Assembly: GCA_903885555.1 (NCBI GenBank)
Contig: CAISIV010000237.1
Location: 1-49,009, forward strand
From: an uncultured Hyphomicrobiales bacterium
Lineage (GTDB): Bacteria; Pseudomonadota; Alphaproteobacteria; Rhizobiales; Xanthobacteraceae
DNA: 49,009 nt
Direction of reading: 5' to 3'
Every line of letters starts with the position of its first letter. The first letter of the stretch is position 1. The notes under the pieces are model-generated. The model ran no database searches, was not told the origin of the DNA, and saw only the letters and a program-made list of their open reading frames with translations. Both the position numbers and the translations under genes were made by a program. Below, one piece after another: positions 33,701 to 43,188 of this stretch.

Positions 33701-34488
33701 GCGCCTTCTGGCTGTTGTTGCTGCTCAAGATCGCGATGACCGCGGGCATCGTCGTTGCGGCATCGCTGATCGTCGAACGCTGCGGGCCCTTCGTCGGCTC
33801 GATGGTGGCGGCGCTGCCGACGGCGGGCGGCGCGGCCTTGATCATTCTCGCCATGGACCATCCGCCCGATTTTATTGCGCAAAGCGCGATCGGCAGCATG
33901 GTGTCCAATCCGATCGTCGCTGTTTTCGCGCTGACTTACGCCGCGCTGGCGCAACGGCGTTCTCTACCGGTCAGTATCGGCGTGGCCTTTCTGGTCTGGT
34001 TCGTCTGCGCGGCACTGTCGCGGCTGATCGACTGGACGCTGCCGATGGCGCTGCTGCTGAGCGCTGTGGTGTTTCCGCTGACGATCATCGCCGGATCGCG
34101 CTTCCGTGCCGAAAACGCGGCAAAGACCAAGGTCGCCTTCACGGCTCGCGATCTCGCCTGGCGTGCCGCCGTGGTCACGCTCAGCGTTGTCATCGTCACC
34201 GCGGCGAGTTCAGCGATTGGCTCCTATTTCTCCGGCATCTTCGTGTTTTTCCCGATCGCCATGGGATCGTATTTCGTCATCCTGCACCCGCGCATCGGCG
34301 GGCCCGCGACAGCCAGCGTCGCGGCGCACGTGCAGGCCCCGCTGATTGGGTTGGGTCTCGGCCTGATCGCTGTGCGTTATTTGGCCGAGACAACCGGCGT
34401 GTGGTGGTCCTACGCTATCGGTTTGGTAATCGCGATCGCGTGGAATGCGGCGCTATGGGCGTGGCGTTCCCGCCAGAAACTAGCCTAG
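33697..34488 (+). CDS. Multi-pass membrane protein of unknown function, paralogue B
   Basis: Predicted 263 residues, almost the same length and hydrophobic pattern as paralogue A. Shared motifs are ERCGPFVGS (27-35), Asp54-His55, FIAQSA (59-64) and ALAQRRS (83-89), plus a matching C-terminal half with HxRxGG (FVILHPRIGG versus FILHNRVGG). Coupled translation through ATGA suggests equal amounts and a possible hetero-oligomer. The stop overlaps the convergent monooxygenase gene by nine bases. No function assigned. Confidence 0.75.
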   Translation: MSAFWLLLLLKIAMTAGIVVAASLIVERCGPFVGSMVAALPTAGGAALIILAMDHPPDFIAQSAIGSMVSNPIVAVFALTYAALAQRRSLPVSIGVAFLVWFVCAALSRLIDWTLPMALLLSAVVFPLTIIAGSRFRAENAAKTKVAFTARDLAWRAAVVTLSVVIVTAASSAIGSYFSGIFVFFPIAMGSYFVILHPRIGGPATASVAAHVQAPLIGLGLGLIAVRYLAETTGVWWSYAIGLVIAIAWNAALWAWRSRQKLA

Positions 34489-36231
34489 CAGGCCTTCCTC
34501 CAGCGCCTTGATCTGGATCGCCAAGTACCGCGAGAAGATGCGGCATTGCGCCAAACTGCCGGCGGTGAACCACAGGCCCGGCTGCGCGGTGCGCTTCCAC
34601 ATATTGTTCAGTTCGCCGCCTTCGTCGAAACCCCACACGGGCCCGATTGAGTCCGCGATGCTGTCGCCGAGATAGGCGCGCACGGTGTCCTGCTGGTTCT
34701 TGTAACCGGTGGCCAGTACCAGCAAGTCGGCTTTCGTGGTCGTGCCGTCGCCCAGCTTTGCGCCGTCGGCAACGAAGCGTTCGATGTCGGCGAACTGCAG
34801 CAGACCGACCTTGCCGTCGGCAATGAGGTCCGAACAGCCGACGTTGAAGTAATAGCCACCGCCGCGCCGCAGATACATCATCTGGAAGCCGGTCTCGTCC
34901 TCGCCGAAAGTGAGCTTGAAGCCCTTGGCGGCGAGTCTGTCGAGGATCGTCTTATCGACCTCGCGGCCCTTCGCCGTCGAGATCTGATACGAGCGTTGCA
35001 GAACGGGATAGGGCATCGAGGTGGCGAGTAGGTCGCAGTCCTCGAACGGGATGCCCTCCTGGTAGATGGCATAGACGCTCTGCGCTTCCTTCAGGCTGAC
35101 GACATAAGTCGGGCTGCGCTGGATCAGCGTGACGTCGGCGCCGTTGGCCTGCAGTTCCTGCGCGACGTCGTGCCCGCTGGTGCCGGAGCCCAGCACGAGC
35201 GCTTTTTTGCCGCGCCAGTTCTCGGCGTTCGCGAACGAGCCGGAATGCACCACCGTGCCTTTGAAATCCTCCAGCCCGGGCAGCTTGGGGAAATACGGAA
35301 TGCTGCTGACGCCGGTGGCGAAGATCAGATGCCGCGGATGCATAACCCGCATGCTGCCATCGCTGCGCTTGAGCGTGACGTTCCAGCGCTTTTGAGCGGC
35401 GTCGTAGGAGCCGCTTTCCAGCGCCGTGCCGGTCCAGAAATTCAGCTCCAGGCTTTCGACGTAAGATTCGAACCAGTTCGCCAGTTTGTCCTTCGGGATA
35501 TAGACCGGGAAGCTCGGCGGAAACGGAATATAGGGCAGGTGGTTGACGAATACTTCATTATGCAGCGTCAGCGAGTGATAGCGTTTGCGCCAGTTGTCGC
35601 CGATGCGTTCGTGGCGGTCGACGATCAGCGTATCGACGCCGAGCGCCTGCAGCCTTGCGGCGATCGACAGCCCGGCCTGACCGCCACCGACAACGATGAC
35701 GGCTGGGTCGCGGTCTTCGTAAGCGCGCTGCTTGGTAAGCCGGTCGAGCCAGTTCTCGCCGCCGAAGGTGCGGGTGTCGCTGATGGCGGCACGCGCGTTC
35801 TTCCATTCCTCGTGGCCGCGCAGTTCCTGCAAATTCGTCACGACGGTCCAGGCGCGCAAGGCGCCGCTCTCCGGCACCAGCCGCAGCGTGCCGTGACAGG
35901 GCCCGAAGGCGGTCTCGAATTCGAAGATGACCTCGATGCAGTCGCGCCCAGCACGGCTGACCCAGCGCGGCGGCGTGCGAGACGCCGGGATATGGAAGTT
36001 CGCGGGTTTGGTGCGCGCCAGCGTATCGCGCAACGTGGCCTCGATTTGTTCGCGCCCATACTGCGTCTGCAGATTCCAGGTGAAGGCCAGCACGTCGCGC
36101 CACAGGCCGTCGTCGAGAAACAGTTCCGCCGCGGCTTTGGCGTCCCGCGCCTGCAAGGCGGCGTCGAAACGCGCGAGCCAGTCTTGCGCCTCGGCCGGCG
36201 CCGTCGCGTTTTTGCGTTCGGCGATATTCAT
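34480..36231 (-). CDS. NTF2-like domain fused to a YUCCA-type flavin monooxygenase
   Basis: Predicted 583 residues. An N-terminal SnoaL/NTF2-like domain (about 15-140) precedes a flavin-containing monooxygenase. GGGQAG near 182 binds FAD and GSGTSG near 350 binds NADPH. LHNEVFVNHLPYIPFPP and the closing LATGY element belong to the YUCCA-like branch. The enzyme should hydroxylate or perform Baeyer-Villiger-type oxidation on a carbonyl or amine; the NTF2-like part may bind a cyclic substrate. ATG 36229-36231. The stop lies inside the end of the convergent membrane-protein gene. Six bases separate its start from the mutS stop, so it may be transcribed with mutS. Confidence 0.85.
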   Translation of the reverse strand: MNIAERKNATAPAEAQDWLARFDAALQARDAKAAAELFLDDGLWRDVLAFTWNLQTQYGREQIEATLRDTLARTKPANFHIPASRTPPRWVSRAGRDCIEVIFEFETAFGPCHGTLRLVPESGALRAWTVVTNLQELRGHEEWKNARAAISDTRTFGGENWLDRLTKQRAYEDRDPAVIVVGGGQAGLSIAARLQALGVDTLIVDRHERIGDNWRKRYHSLTLHNEVFVNHLPYIPFPPSFPVYIPKDKLANWFESYVESLELNFWTGTALESGSYDAAQKRWNVTLKRSDGSMRVMHPRHLIFATGVSSIPYFPKLPGLEDFKGTVVHSGSFANAENWRGKKALVLGSGTSGHDVAQELQANGADVTLIQRSPTYVVSLKEAQSVYAIYQEGIPFEDCDLLATSMPYPVLQRSYQISTAKGREVDKTILDRLAAKGFKLTFGEDETGFQMMYLRRGGGYYFNVGCSDLIADGKVGLLQFADIERFVADGAKLGDGTTTKADLLVLATGYKNQQDTVRAYLGDSIADSIGPVWGFDEGGELNNMWKRTAQPGLWFTAGSLAQCRIFSRYLAIQIKALEEGLLG

Positions 36232-36237
36232 CGATTC

Positions 36238-39024
36238 TTATTTCTTGGCCGTCTGGTCGAGCCTGGCTTTCAGCATATAGAGCGCATCCATCGCCTCGCG
36301 CGGCGACATGTCGTCCGGATTGAGCGCCGCGATGGCGGCGATCATCGTCGCCTGGATGTCGTCCTGCGGCTTCTGTGGCGGTGCATAAGGCGCGGCAAAG
36401 AGCGGCAGGTCCTCGAAGCCTTTCGGCTTGGCGCGGTCTTCCTGCTCGAGTTTGGCCAGCACCAGTCTGGCGCGTTCGATGACGGCGGCGGGCAGGCCTG
36501 CAAGCTTCGCCACCTGGATGCCGTAGGAATGATCGGCCGAGCCAGGCACGACCTCGTGCAGGAACACGACGTCGCCCTGCCATTCCTTCACGCGAACGGT
36601 GGCGTTGTGCAGCCGGTCAAGCCGCGCCGCCAGCGCGGTGAGCTCGTGGAAATGCGTGGCGAACAGCGAGCGGCATTTGTTGACGTCGTGCAGATGCTCG
36701 ACGGTCGCCCAGGCGATCGACAGGCCGTCGAAGGTCGCGGTGCCGCGGCCGATTTCGTCGAGGATCACCAGCGACCGCGCGCTGGCCTGATTGAGGATGG
36801 CCGCGGTCTCCACCATCTCGACCATGAAGGTCGAACGGCCGCGCGCCAGATCGTCCGCCGCGCCGACGCGCGAGAACAGCCTGTCGACGACGCCAATATG
36901 CGCGGATTTCGCCGGCACGTAGCTGCCGGCCTGCGCCATGATGGCGATCAGCGCGTTCTGACGGAGAAAGGTCGATTTTCCGGCCATGTTCGGGCCGGTG
37001 ATCAGCCAGATACGGCCGCCATTGGTTTCGCCGGGCGGCGACAGGTCACTGTCGTTGGCGACGAAGGGGGTGCCGTCGCGCGCCAATGCTTGTTCGACCA
37101 CCGGATGACGGCCGCCTTCGATGACGAAGGCGAGGCTGTCGTCGATCTGCGGCCGGGCATAGTCGCGTTCGGCGGCAAGCGCTGCCAGCGCACTCGACAC
37201 ATCGAGCGCGGCCAAGGCATCGCCGCATTGCTTGATCGGCGCAGTCTGCGCGATCACGCTGGCCGACAGCTTTTCGAAGATTTCCAGCTCCAGCCCGAGC
37301 GCGCGTTCGCCGGCGCTGGCGATCTTGGCTTCCAGTTCGCCGAGTTCGGTCGAGGTGAAACGCACCTGTCCGGCCAGCGTCTGGCGGTGGATGAAGGTCG
37401 TGTTGTGCGGCGCCACGGTGAGCTTGTCGCCGTGCTGCGCGGTCACCTCGACGAAATAGCCGAGCACGTTGTTGTGCCGGATTTTCAGGCCTTTGACGCC
37501 GGTCTCGTCGGAGTAGCGCGCCTGCAGCGCGGCGACGACGCGGCGGGATTCGTCGCGCAGCGCGCGGAATTCATCGAGCGTAGCGTCGTAGCCTGTGCGC
37601 ACAAAGCCGCCGTCGCGCTTGAAGGCGGGCAACTCGGCGGCAAGCGCTGCCGACAGCTCGGCGGCGAGCATACCATCCGGTGCGCGGCAGGCCTGTATGG
37701 CGCCGGCGATTTCAGCGGGTGCGTTCTTCAGCGATCCGAGCGCGCGGGCCAGATCGGCCGCGGCCAGAATGCCGTCGCGGATGGCGGCGAGATCGCGCGG
37801 CCCGCCGCGCTGCACCGCCAGCCGCGCCAGCGCACGGGCGAGATCCGGCGCCGCCGCCAGGCGCGAGCGCGTATCGGCGCGCGCCGCGACGTCGTCGACG
37901 AAGCTCGCCACTGCATCGAGCCGCCGCGCGATGGCTGCCGGATCGGTCAGCGGCGCGGCCAGGCGTTGCGCCAGCAGGCGCGAGCCGGCCGAGGTCACGC
38001 TGCGATCGATGCAATCGAGCAGCGAGCCGCGGCGTTCGCCGCCGAGTGTGCGGATCAGCTCCAGATTGCTGCGGGTCGCCTGATCGATGGCGATCGAGGC
38101 GCCGGCGCTTTCGCGCAGCGGCGGCGACAATGGCGGGCGCTGGCCGAGTTGCGTGCGCTCGACATAGGTCACGCAGGCCGCGGCGGCGGTGACTTCGAGC
38201 CGCGACAGCGCGCCGAAAGCTTCGCTGGTGGCGACCGCGAAGAACGAGGTCAGCCGCCGCTCGGCGGAGGCGCCGTCGAACACGTCGCGGGTCAGCGGCG
38301 TCACCGCCGGCAGCGTGCGCCAGTACGGCACCAGATCGGGATCGGCGAACAACGCGTCGGAAACGATGATCTCGCTCGGCTCCAGCCGCGCAATCTCGGC
38401 GGTGATCGAATTGCGGTCGCATTCGGCAATGCGGAATTCGCCCGTGGAAATGTCGATCCAGGCAAGGCCGAACCGGTTTTCATCGTCGGCCGACGACAGA
38501 CGCGCGCGAGCGACGGCAAGGAGATAATTGTTGCGCTTGGCGTCGAGCAGCGTGTCTTCGGTCAGCGTGCCGGGTGTGACGAGGCGTACGACGTCGCGCC
38601 GCACCACCGACTTCGAGCCGCGCTTGCGCGCCTCGGCCGGATCCTCGATCTGCTCGCAGACCGCGACGCGATGGCCGAGCGCGATCAGCCGGTGCAGATA
38701 TTCGTCGGCGCGCACCACCGGCACGCCGCACATCGGAATATCGCGGCCCTGATGCTTGCCGCGCTTGGTCAGCACGATGCCAAGCGCGCGCGCGGCGGTC
38801 TCGGCATCGTCGAAGAACATCTCGTAGAAATCACCCATCCGGTAGAACAGCAGGGAGTCCGGATTGTTGGCCTTGATCTCGATGTACTGCTCCAGCATTG
38901 GACTTGGGCGTCCGGCTTCGCCGGCCGCGCTGGGACTGGGACGTGCATTCACGTCAGCCGCCGGCGCCGCGCCTTCTGGCGGCGTTTCGGGTTCGGACAG
39001 GCCAATGGGGTCGATCAGTGCCAT
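36238..39024 (-). CDS. mutS: DNA mismatch repair protein MutS
   Basis: Predicted 928 residues, full length. The mismatch-reading motif Phe66-Tyr-Glu68 lies in [11 protein letters not shown]. The ATPase has Walker [10 protein letters not shown] (677-685), Walker [17 protein letters not shown] and the ATHFHEL switch. The extra N-terminal ~40 residues are Ala/Pro-rich and variable. It recognises mispairs and recruits MutL. ATG 39022-39024 is preferred over TTG 39028-39030. It lies downstream of the catabolic block on the same strand, with a 73-base gap to the FAD hydroxylase. Confidence 0.95.
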   Translation of the reverse strand: MALIDPIGLSEPETPPEGAAPAADVNARPSPSAAGEAGRPSPMLEQYIEIKANNPDSLLFYRMGDFYEMFFDDAETAARALGIVLTKRGKHQGRDIPMCGVPVVRADEYLHRLIALGHRVAVCEQIEDPAEARKRGSKSVVRRDVVRLVTPGTLTEDTLLDAKRNNYLLAVARARLSSADDENRFGLAWIDISTGEFRIAECDRNSITAEIARLEPSEIIVSDALFADPDLVPYWRTLPAVTPLTRDVFDGASAERRLTSFFAVATSEAFGALSRLEVTAAAACVTYVERTQLGQRPPLSPPLRESAGASIAIDQATRSNLELIRTLGGERRGSLLDCIDRSVTSAGSRLLAQRLAAPLTDPAAIARRLDAVASFVDDVAARADTRSRLAAAPDLARALARLAVQRGGPRDLAAIRDGILAAADLARALGSLKNAPAEIAGAIQACRAPDGMLAAELSAALAAELPAFKRDGGFVRTGYDATLDEFRALRDESRRVVAALQARYSDETGVKGLKIRHNNVLGYFVEVTAQHGDKLTVAPHNTTFIHRQTLAGQVRFTSTELGELEAKIASAGERALGLELEIFEKLSASVIAQTAPIKQCGDALAALDVSSALAALAAERDYARPQIDDSLAFVIEGGRHPVVEQALARDGTPFVANDSDLSPPGETNGGRIWLITGPNMAGKSTFLRQNALIAIMAQAGSYVPAKSAHIGVVDRLFSRVGAADDLARGRSTFMVEMVETAAILNQASARSLVILDEIGRGTATFDGLSIAWATVEHLHDVNKCRSLFATHFHELTALAARLDRLHNATVRVKEWQGDVVFLHEVVPGSADHSYGIQVAKLAGLPAAVIERARLVLAKLEQEDRAKPKGFEDLPLFAAPYAPPQKPQDDIQATMIAAIAALNPDDMSPREAMDALYMLKARLDQTAKK

Positions 39025-39097
39025 TGGCAAAGGTTAGCAGATGGCGGCATTGAATCCATCCGCGCGGGCAGGCCGATTACACAGCAAAATGAGCCAT

Positions 39098-40303
39098 TTA
39101 TTGGATTTCGTTGGCCCGTTTGAGGCCCGAGATCATCGAGGTGCTGAGCATGTGCTCGCGCGCCTTCGCCGGGTCGGCGGCGACCGCGATCAGTTCCTTC
39201 AGCCGCGCCCGTTGCACCTCCGGGTCGCGCTCCTCCATCATCCGCTTATTGCGGATCGACATGGCCTGCACCTGCTCGACGGTAGCGGCGCGACGCTGGC
39301 GCGAATAGAGATCGAGCAGACCGCCGCTCTCGCCGCGCCAGTGGCGGCCGAGCTTGTCGCAGAGATTGACGGCGTCGTGGATGCCGCTGTTGAGCCCGAA
39401 GCCACCGAGCGGGTTGTTGAGATGCGCTGCGTCGCCGGCGAGCAGCACGCGGCCGGCAACGAACGACGCGGTGACGCGCTGGTGGACGCGGTAGGTGCTC
39501 TTGTAGACGACATCATAGGGCCCGGGCTTTTGCACCAGCCGCTGCAGCGCCGCCTCGACACGCGGCGCTTCGAGCAGAGCCTCGTCGCTTTCGTCCGGGT
39601 TGGCCGGATAGGCGAGGCGCCACAGGCCCGGTGGGCCGTCATGCGGCAGCTTGAACAGCGCGCCGAATTCGGTCGGATCGGCGATGTAGCAATTATAGGC
39701 AAAGCCCTGTTCGCCGAAATCGTGTGTGGTGCTGGCGACCACGAATGTCTCAGGCCAGGTAAAGCCTTCGAATTCGATGCCGGTCGCCTTGCGCACAGCG
39801 CTGCGGCCGCCGTCGGCGCCGATCAGCCACGATGCGGCGATTGTCTCGACCGCGCCGCCGCGTTCAACGGTCACCGCAACGCCATCGGCGTTCTGCGTGT
39901 AGCCGGTGATCTTGCAATTAAAGCGAATATCCGCGCCACCTTCGTTGCGCAGGATGTCGAGCTGGATTGGCGTCAGGCGGTGCTGCTCGAGATGCAGCCG
40001 GTGCGGAAATGGCGTGACGTCGGCCAGCAGGCCGAGATCGAATTCGGCGATGAGGTCGCCTGGCTTGTTGCGGATCTGCCAGTACCGCACCTTGATGCCG
40101 TCGACCAGCATCTGCTCGGTGATGCCGTAGGGCGCCATCATTTCCAGCGTCGGGGGATGAAACGCCCCGGCGCGGAGATCGTGGGTGAGATCGGATTCTG
40201 CCTCGCAGAGCACCACCGGAATGTCTTGCTTGCGCAAAGCGAGCGCGCACATCAATCCGGTCGGGCCGGCGCCGGCGATGACGACTGGTAAACGCTTCGT
40301 CAT
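39098..40303 (-). CDS. FAD-dependent aromatic-ring hydroxylase (UbiH/PobA/salicylate hydroxylase-like)
   Basis: Predicted 401 residues. GAGPTG near residue 12 binds FAD, GADGGRSAVR is the DG motif and LLAGDAAHLNNPLGGFGLNS the GD motif, all in standard spacing for class A flavin monooxygenases. It lacks the thioredoxin-like tail seen in the hydroxylase at 15829. It should hydroxylate an aromatic or quinone-like acid with NAD(P)H and O2. ATG 40301-40303, 18 bases after the amidohydrolase stop on the same strand, so the two are co-transcribed. This is the last gene of the catabolic block. Confidence 0.86.
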   Translation of the reverse strand: MTKRLPVVIAGAGPTGLMCALALRKQDIPVVLCEAESDLTHDLRAGAFHPPTLEMMAPYGITEQMLVDGIKVRYWQIRNKPGDLIAEFDLGLLADVTPFPHRLHLEQHRLTPIQLDILRNEGGADIRFNCKITGYTQNADGVAVTVERGGAVETIAASWLIGADGGRSAVRKATGIEFEGFTWPETFVVASTTHDFGEQGFAYNCYIADPTEFGALFKLPHDGPPGLWRLAYPANPDESDEALLEAPRVEAALQRLVQKPGPYDVVYKSTYRVHQRVTASFVAGRVLLAGDAAHLNNPLGGFGLNSGIHDAVNLCDKLGRHWRGESGGLLDLYSRQRRAATVEQVQAMSIRNKRMMEERDPEVQRARLKELIAVAADPAKAREHMLSTSMISGLKRANEIQ

Positions 40304-40321
40304 CGGCCGGCCTCGGAATGC

Positions 40322-41338
40322 TTAGCTCTTGAACTTCACGCCGCACATGCGTTCGAGGTTGCCGTGCCAGACCATTTCCTTGTCGGCCTTCGGCATGTCC
40401 TTCTCTTCGATGATGCGCAGCGTTTCGCGCGTATACATCGTGCCTTTTTCCGGATCGAACGGGCAATCGGACGCGAACACGATCTTGTCGATGTCGTAGA
40501 AGGCAAAGCCCGCGTGCATCGCCGGTTCGCCGGTGAAGGTCGCGGTGTCGGCGTAGAACACGTGCTTGAAGTAATCGAGCGGACGCTTTTTCAGGCTCTT
40601 GTAGAGCACCTGGAGATCTTCATCCGAGGTGCGGGCACCGAGCTGATCCCAGCCGGGACCGATGCGGCCTTCCAGCATCGGCGTGATGCCGCCGAAATGA
40701 TGGGTGATGATTTTCAGCTTCGGATATTTGTCCATGATCTTGGAGAACACCAGCCGCGACATTGCGGCGGTGGTCTCGTAGGACCAGCCGAGGGTCCACC
40801 AGATTTCGTACTTCGATTTCTTCTCCGAGGCGTAGTCGGAGAAACTTGAATTGCGCGCCGGATGCAGCCAGATCGGCTTGTCGAGCTTTTCCATCGCCGC
40901 GAAGAACGGTTCGAATTCCGGCTCGTCGAGCGGCTTGCCGGCGATATTAGTGTAAATCTGCACGCCCAGCGCGCCCGCTGCGATCGCGCGCTTGGCTTCA
41001 CCGACGCCGGCATCCGGGGCATTCAAAGCAATTTGCGCCACCCAGCCCGGGAAATGATCCGGATCCTTGGCGCAGATTTCCGCGAATTCGTCGTTGATCA
41101 GCTTGGCGTATTCGTTCGCCTTGACGCCGTCGCCCTTGGTGAAGACTTCCAGGGGCGGCATCGGATAGGACAGGATCTGCGCGTAATCCTTGAACGTATC
41201 GACGATCTTCTTGCGGATATCGAGATCGTAAATGCAGGGCACTTCGCGCATGCGCTTGCCGATGTCGGGATAGCCGCTGTCGACCAGCAGCTTGAACATC
41301 CGGCTCGGCATGAAATGGGTATAGGCGTCGATACGCAT
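40322..41338 (-). CDS. Amidohydrolase family 2 protein with Tyr at a metal-ligand position
   Basis: Predicted 338 residues, cytoplasmic, TIM-barrel metal hydrolase of the group containing ACMSD and resorcylate decarboxylases. Late active-site motifs are present: His159 (WLHPARN), His213-His214 (THHFGG) and Asp291 (ASDCPFD). The first metal motif, normally HxH, reads Tyr6-Thr-His8 (DAYTHF). ATG 41336-41338 has GAGGA six bases upstream; the ATG at 41344 abuts that site and is less likely. It likely removes CO2 from, or hydrolyses, a ring acid made by the preceding enzymes. It lies 43 bases downstream of the frameshifted ThDP enzyme. Confidence 0.8.
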   Translation of the reverse strand: MRIDAYTHFMPSRMFKLLVDSGYPDIGKRMREVPCIYDLDIRKKIVDTFKDYAQILSYPMPPLEVFTKGDGVKANEYAKLINDEFAEICAKDPDHFPGWVAQIALNAPDAGVGEAKRAIAAGALGVQIYTNIAGKPLDEPEFEPFFAAMEKLDKPIWLHPARNSSFSDYASEKKSKYEIWWTLGWSYETTAAMSRLVFSKIMDKYPKLKIITHHFGGITPMLEGRIGPGWDQLGARTSDEDLQVLYKSLKKRPLDYFKHVFYADTATFTGEPAMHAGFAFYDIDKIVFASDCPFDPEKGTMYTRETLRIIEEKDMPKADKEMVWHGNLERMCGVKFKS

Positions 41339-41381
41339 GGGCATTCCTCGGTGACTGGTTTTTGTCGGATTGGTGAAGTGT

Positions 41382-43078
41382 TTAGTACGGCGTGATGACG
41401 TTGAGCAACGCCTGACTGCCGCCTTTGACGGCGTCGCGGGCGCGGATCAGCGCGTCGGGCAGATCGGCGGGCTTTTCCACGCGTTCGGTATAGGCGCCCT
41501 GCGCGCGCGCCATTTCGTCGTAAGGCGGCGCCGGATCGAGATCGGCGAGATCGCGGCCATCGTTTTCGCCGGCGACACCGTCCTTGAACATCGACAGTGT
41601 TGAGTTGCGCACCGCGCCGTAACGGCTGTTATTGAAAATGATGGTGAGGATGGGCAGGTTGTGCTTGCCCGAAACCCAGTGGCCCACCATCGGGTTGGAG
41701 AACATGTAGGCGCCATCGCCGAGCGTCGCGACGACGAAGGAGTCGGGCGAGGCGAGCTTTGCCCCGAGCGCTGCGCCGAGGCCCCAGCCAAGTCCGCCGG
41801 CCGGTCCGAGCGCGAACAGCGTGCCGGGCGTCTCGCGCGCGCAATGATCGGCCCGCAGCGAATATTCGTTGAAGATGACGGCATCGCTGCAGGCCTCGCC
41901 GATGCAGCGCGACAGGTAGGCCGGCGAGATCGTGGTGCCGGGCGCGGAATCCTTGGCGAGTTGGGCGCGCCGGTTACGCATGCGCTCGGTCAGCTTCGTG
42001 CGCCGCGATGCGATGCGCGCTTCGGCCATCTGCAGGCGATGTTCGACCGCTTCACTCAAGGCCTTCAGCGTATTGACGACACCGGCCTGCACCGAAAGGT
42101 CGCTCGGAAAGCTGCGCATCGGATAGCGCAGAACAGTGGATCCTCGGCGATATGCGCGACGTGGCAGCCGGCCGGCGGATGCTGCAGATGCGGAATCCAT
42201 GGCACGTCGGATTCCAGCGAGATGACGAGATCGGCGTCGGTCAGCAGCGCACCCGGCTCGAAGCCGAAATGCATCGGGTGGCTCGACGGCATGCAGACGC
42301 TGCGCGGATTGTGCGTCACCACCGGAATAGCGCAACGCTCGGCGAGATGCGCGAGGATCGACACGGCTTCCGTAGGCAAGGTCGCGGCGATGATCAGCGG
42401 GCGTTCGGCGCTGGCGATCCATTCCGCCAAAGTCGCGATCGACTTCGGATCGGGATAAGTGGCCGGCGCCTGCGGCCGCGGCTTGATCGGGGCGATCGGC
42501 TCGGCAAGAGGCGCTGACAGCGGCTCGCGCGGCAGCACCATGTAGACGGGACCGCGTGGATGCGCCATCGCGACATCGACGCCACGCGACACCACGTCGC
42601 CGATCTGGTCGGCACTGCGCAGCTCGTAATCCCACTTCACCAGTTCGCGCACCATGCCGGCCTGGTCGAACATTTCCTGCGCCCAGTGGATCGGGCGCGA
42701 GCGCGAACCGAATTTGCCCTTCTCGCTGATGGGCGTGCGGCCGGCGGCGAGGATCAGCGGCACGCGGTCGCGCGACAGGTTGGTCAGGTTGTTGATGGTG
42801 TTGGCGGTGCCGACGTTGACGTGGACCATCACCGCCTGCGGCTTGCCGTTCATCAGATAGGCGCCGTGCGCCATGGCGACCGCGAGGTTCTCATGCGGCA
42901 CCAACACCGGCTTGGGAACCTTGGCGTTGGTCTTCTTGGCGCGGGTGAAGGCTTCGACGATCGGCGGAAAATCGGTGCCGGGATTGGCGAAGAAAAAATC
43001 AATGCCGTGGTCGGCCAAGGCACGCAGATAAGCCTCGGCGGCAATCGGGGGACGTTGTCCGGATTGTGGTGCAGCCAT
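41382..43078 (-). pseudogene. ThDP-dependent decarboxylase-like enzyme (IlvB/benzoylformate decarboxylase superfamily), one-base frameshift
   Basis: Two frames join into one ~565-residue enzyme. The first runs from ATG 43076-43078 to HIAEDPLF. The second resumes with RYPMRSFPSDLSVQAGV and ends at TAA 41382-41384. Only two bases (42129-42130) lie between the Phe codon and the Arg codon, so one base is missing from what was probably a Ser codon. The ThDP-activating Glu lies in VPHENLAVA and the pyrophosphate motif in GDGAYMFSNP...NN, both intact. It is homologous to the ThDP gene at 44699, with an aldehyde dehydrogenase gene between them. Unrepaired, the protein would lack the ThDP-binding domain. 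Confidence 0.83.
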
Positions 43079-43153
43079 GCCGTTTCGCCCCTGCGTTCTT
43101 ATTCGTTTTTCGAGGGGGGTTTTACGCGACAGGGCGAGGACGCGCAAACGTAA

Positions 43154-43180
43154 CCCGGCCCACCTTGCGGATGGGCCGGG
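43154..43180 (-). terminator. Intrinsic terminator after the aldehyde dehydrogenase
   Basis: CCCGGCCCA (43154-43162) pairs perfectly with TGGGCCGGG (43172-43180) across nine bases, eight bases past the dehydrogenase stop. On the minus strand the hairpin is followed by TTACGTTTG, a short T-rich tail. It may attenuate transcription into the frameshifted ThDP gene. Confidence 0.65.
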
Positions 43181-43188
43181 CAGCTATG

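Noticed and set aside
34480-34488. Nine-base overlap of convergent stops as a regulatory overlap
   Set aside because: Short convergent overlaps are common in compact genomes; the four-base CTAG overlap at 17424-17427 is the same case.
35170-39123. A 1317-codon open frame on the plus strand
   Set aside because: It runs antisense through the monooxygenase and mutS, is rich in Arg, Ala and Gly, has no domain, and crosses their intergenic gap. Both genes on the other strand are certain. It is a product of high GC.
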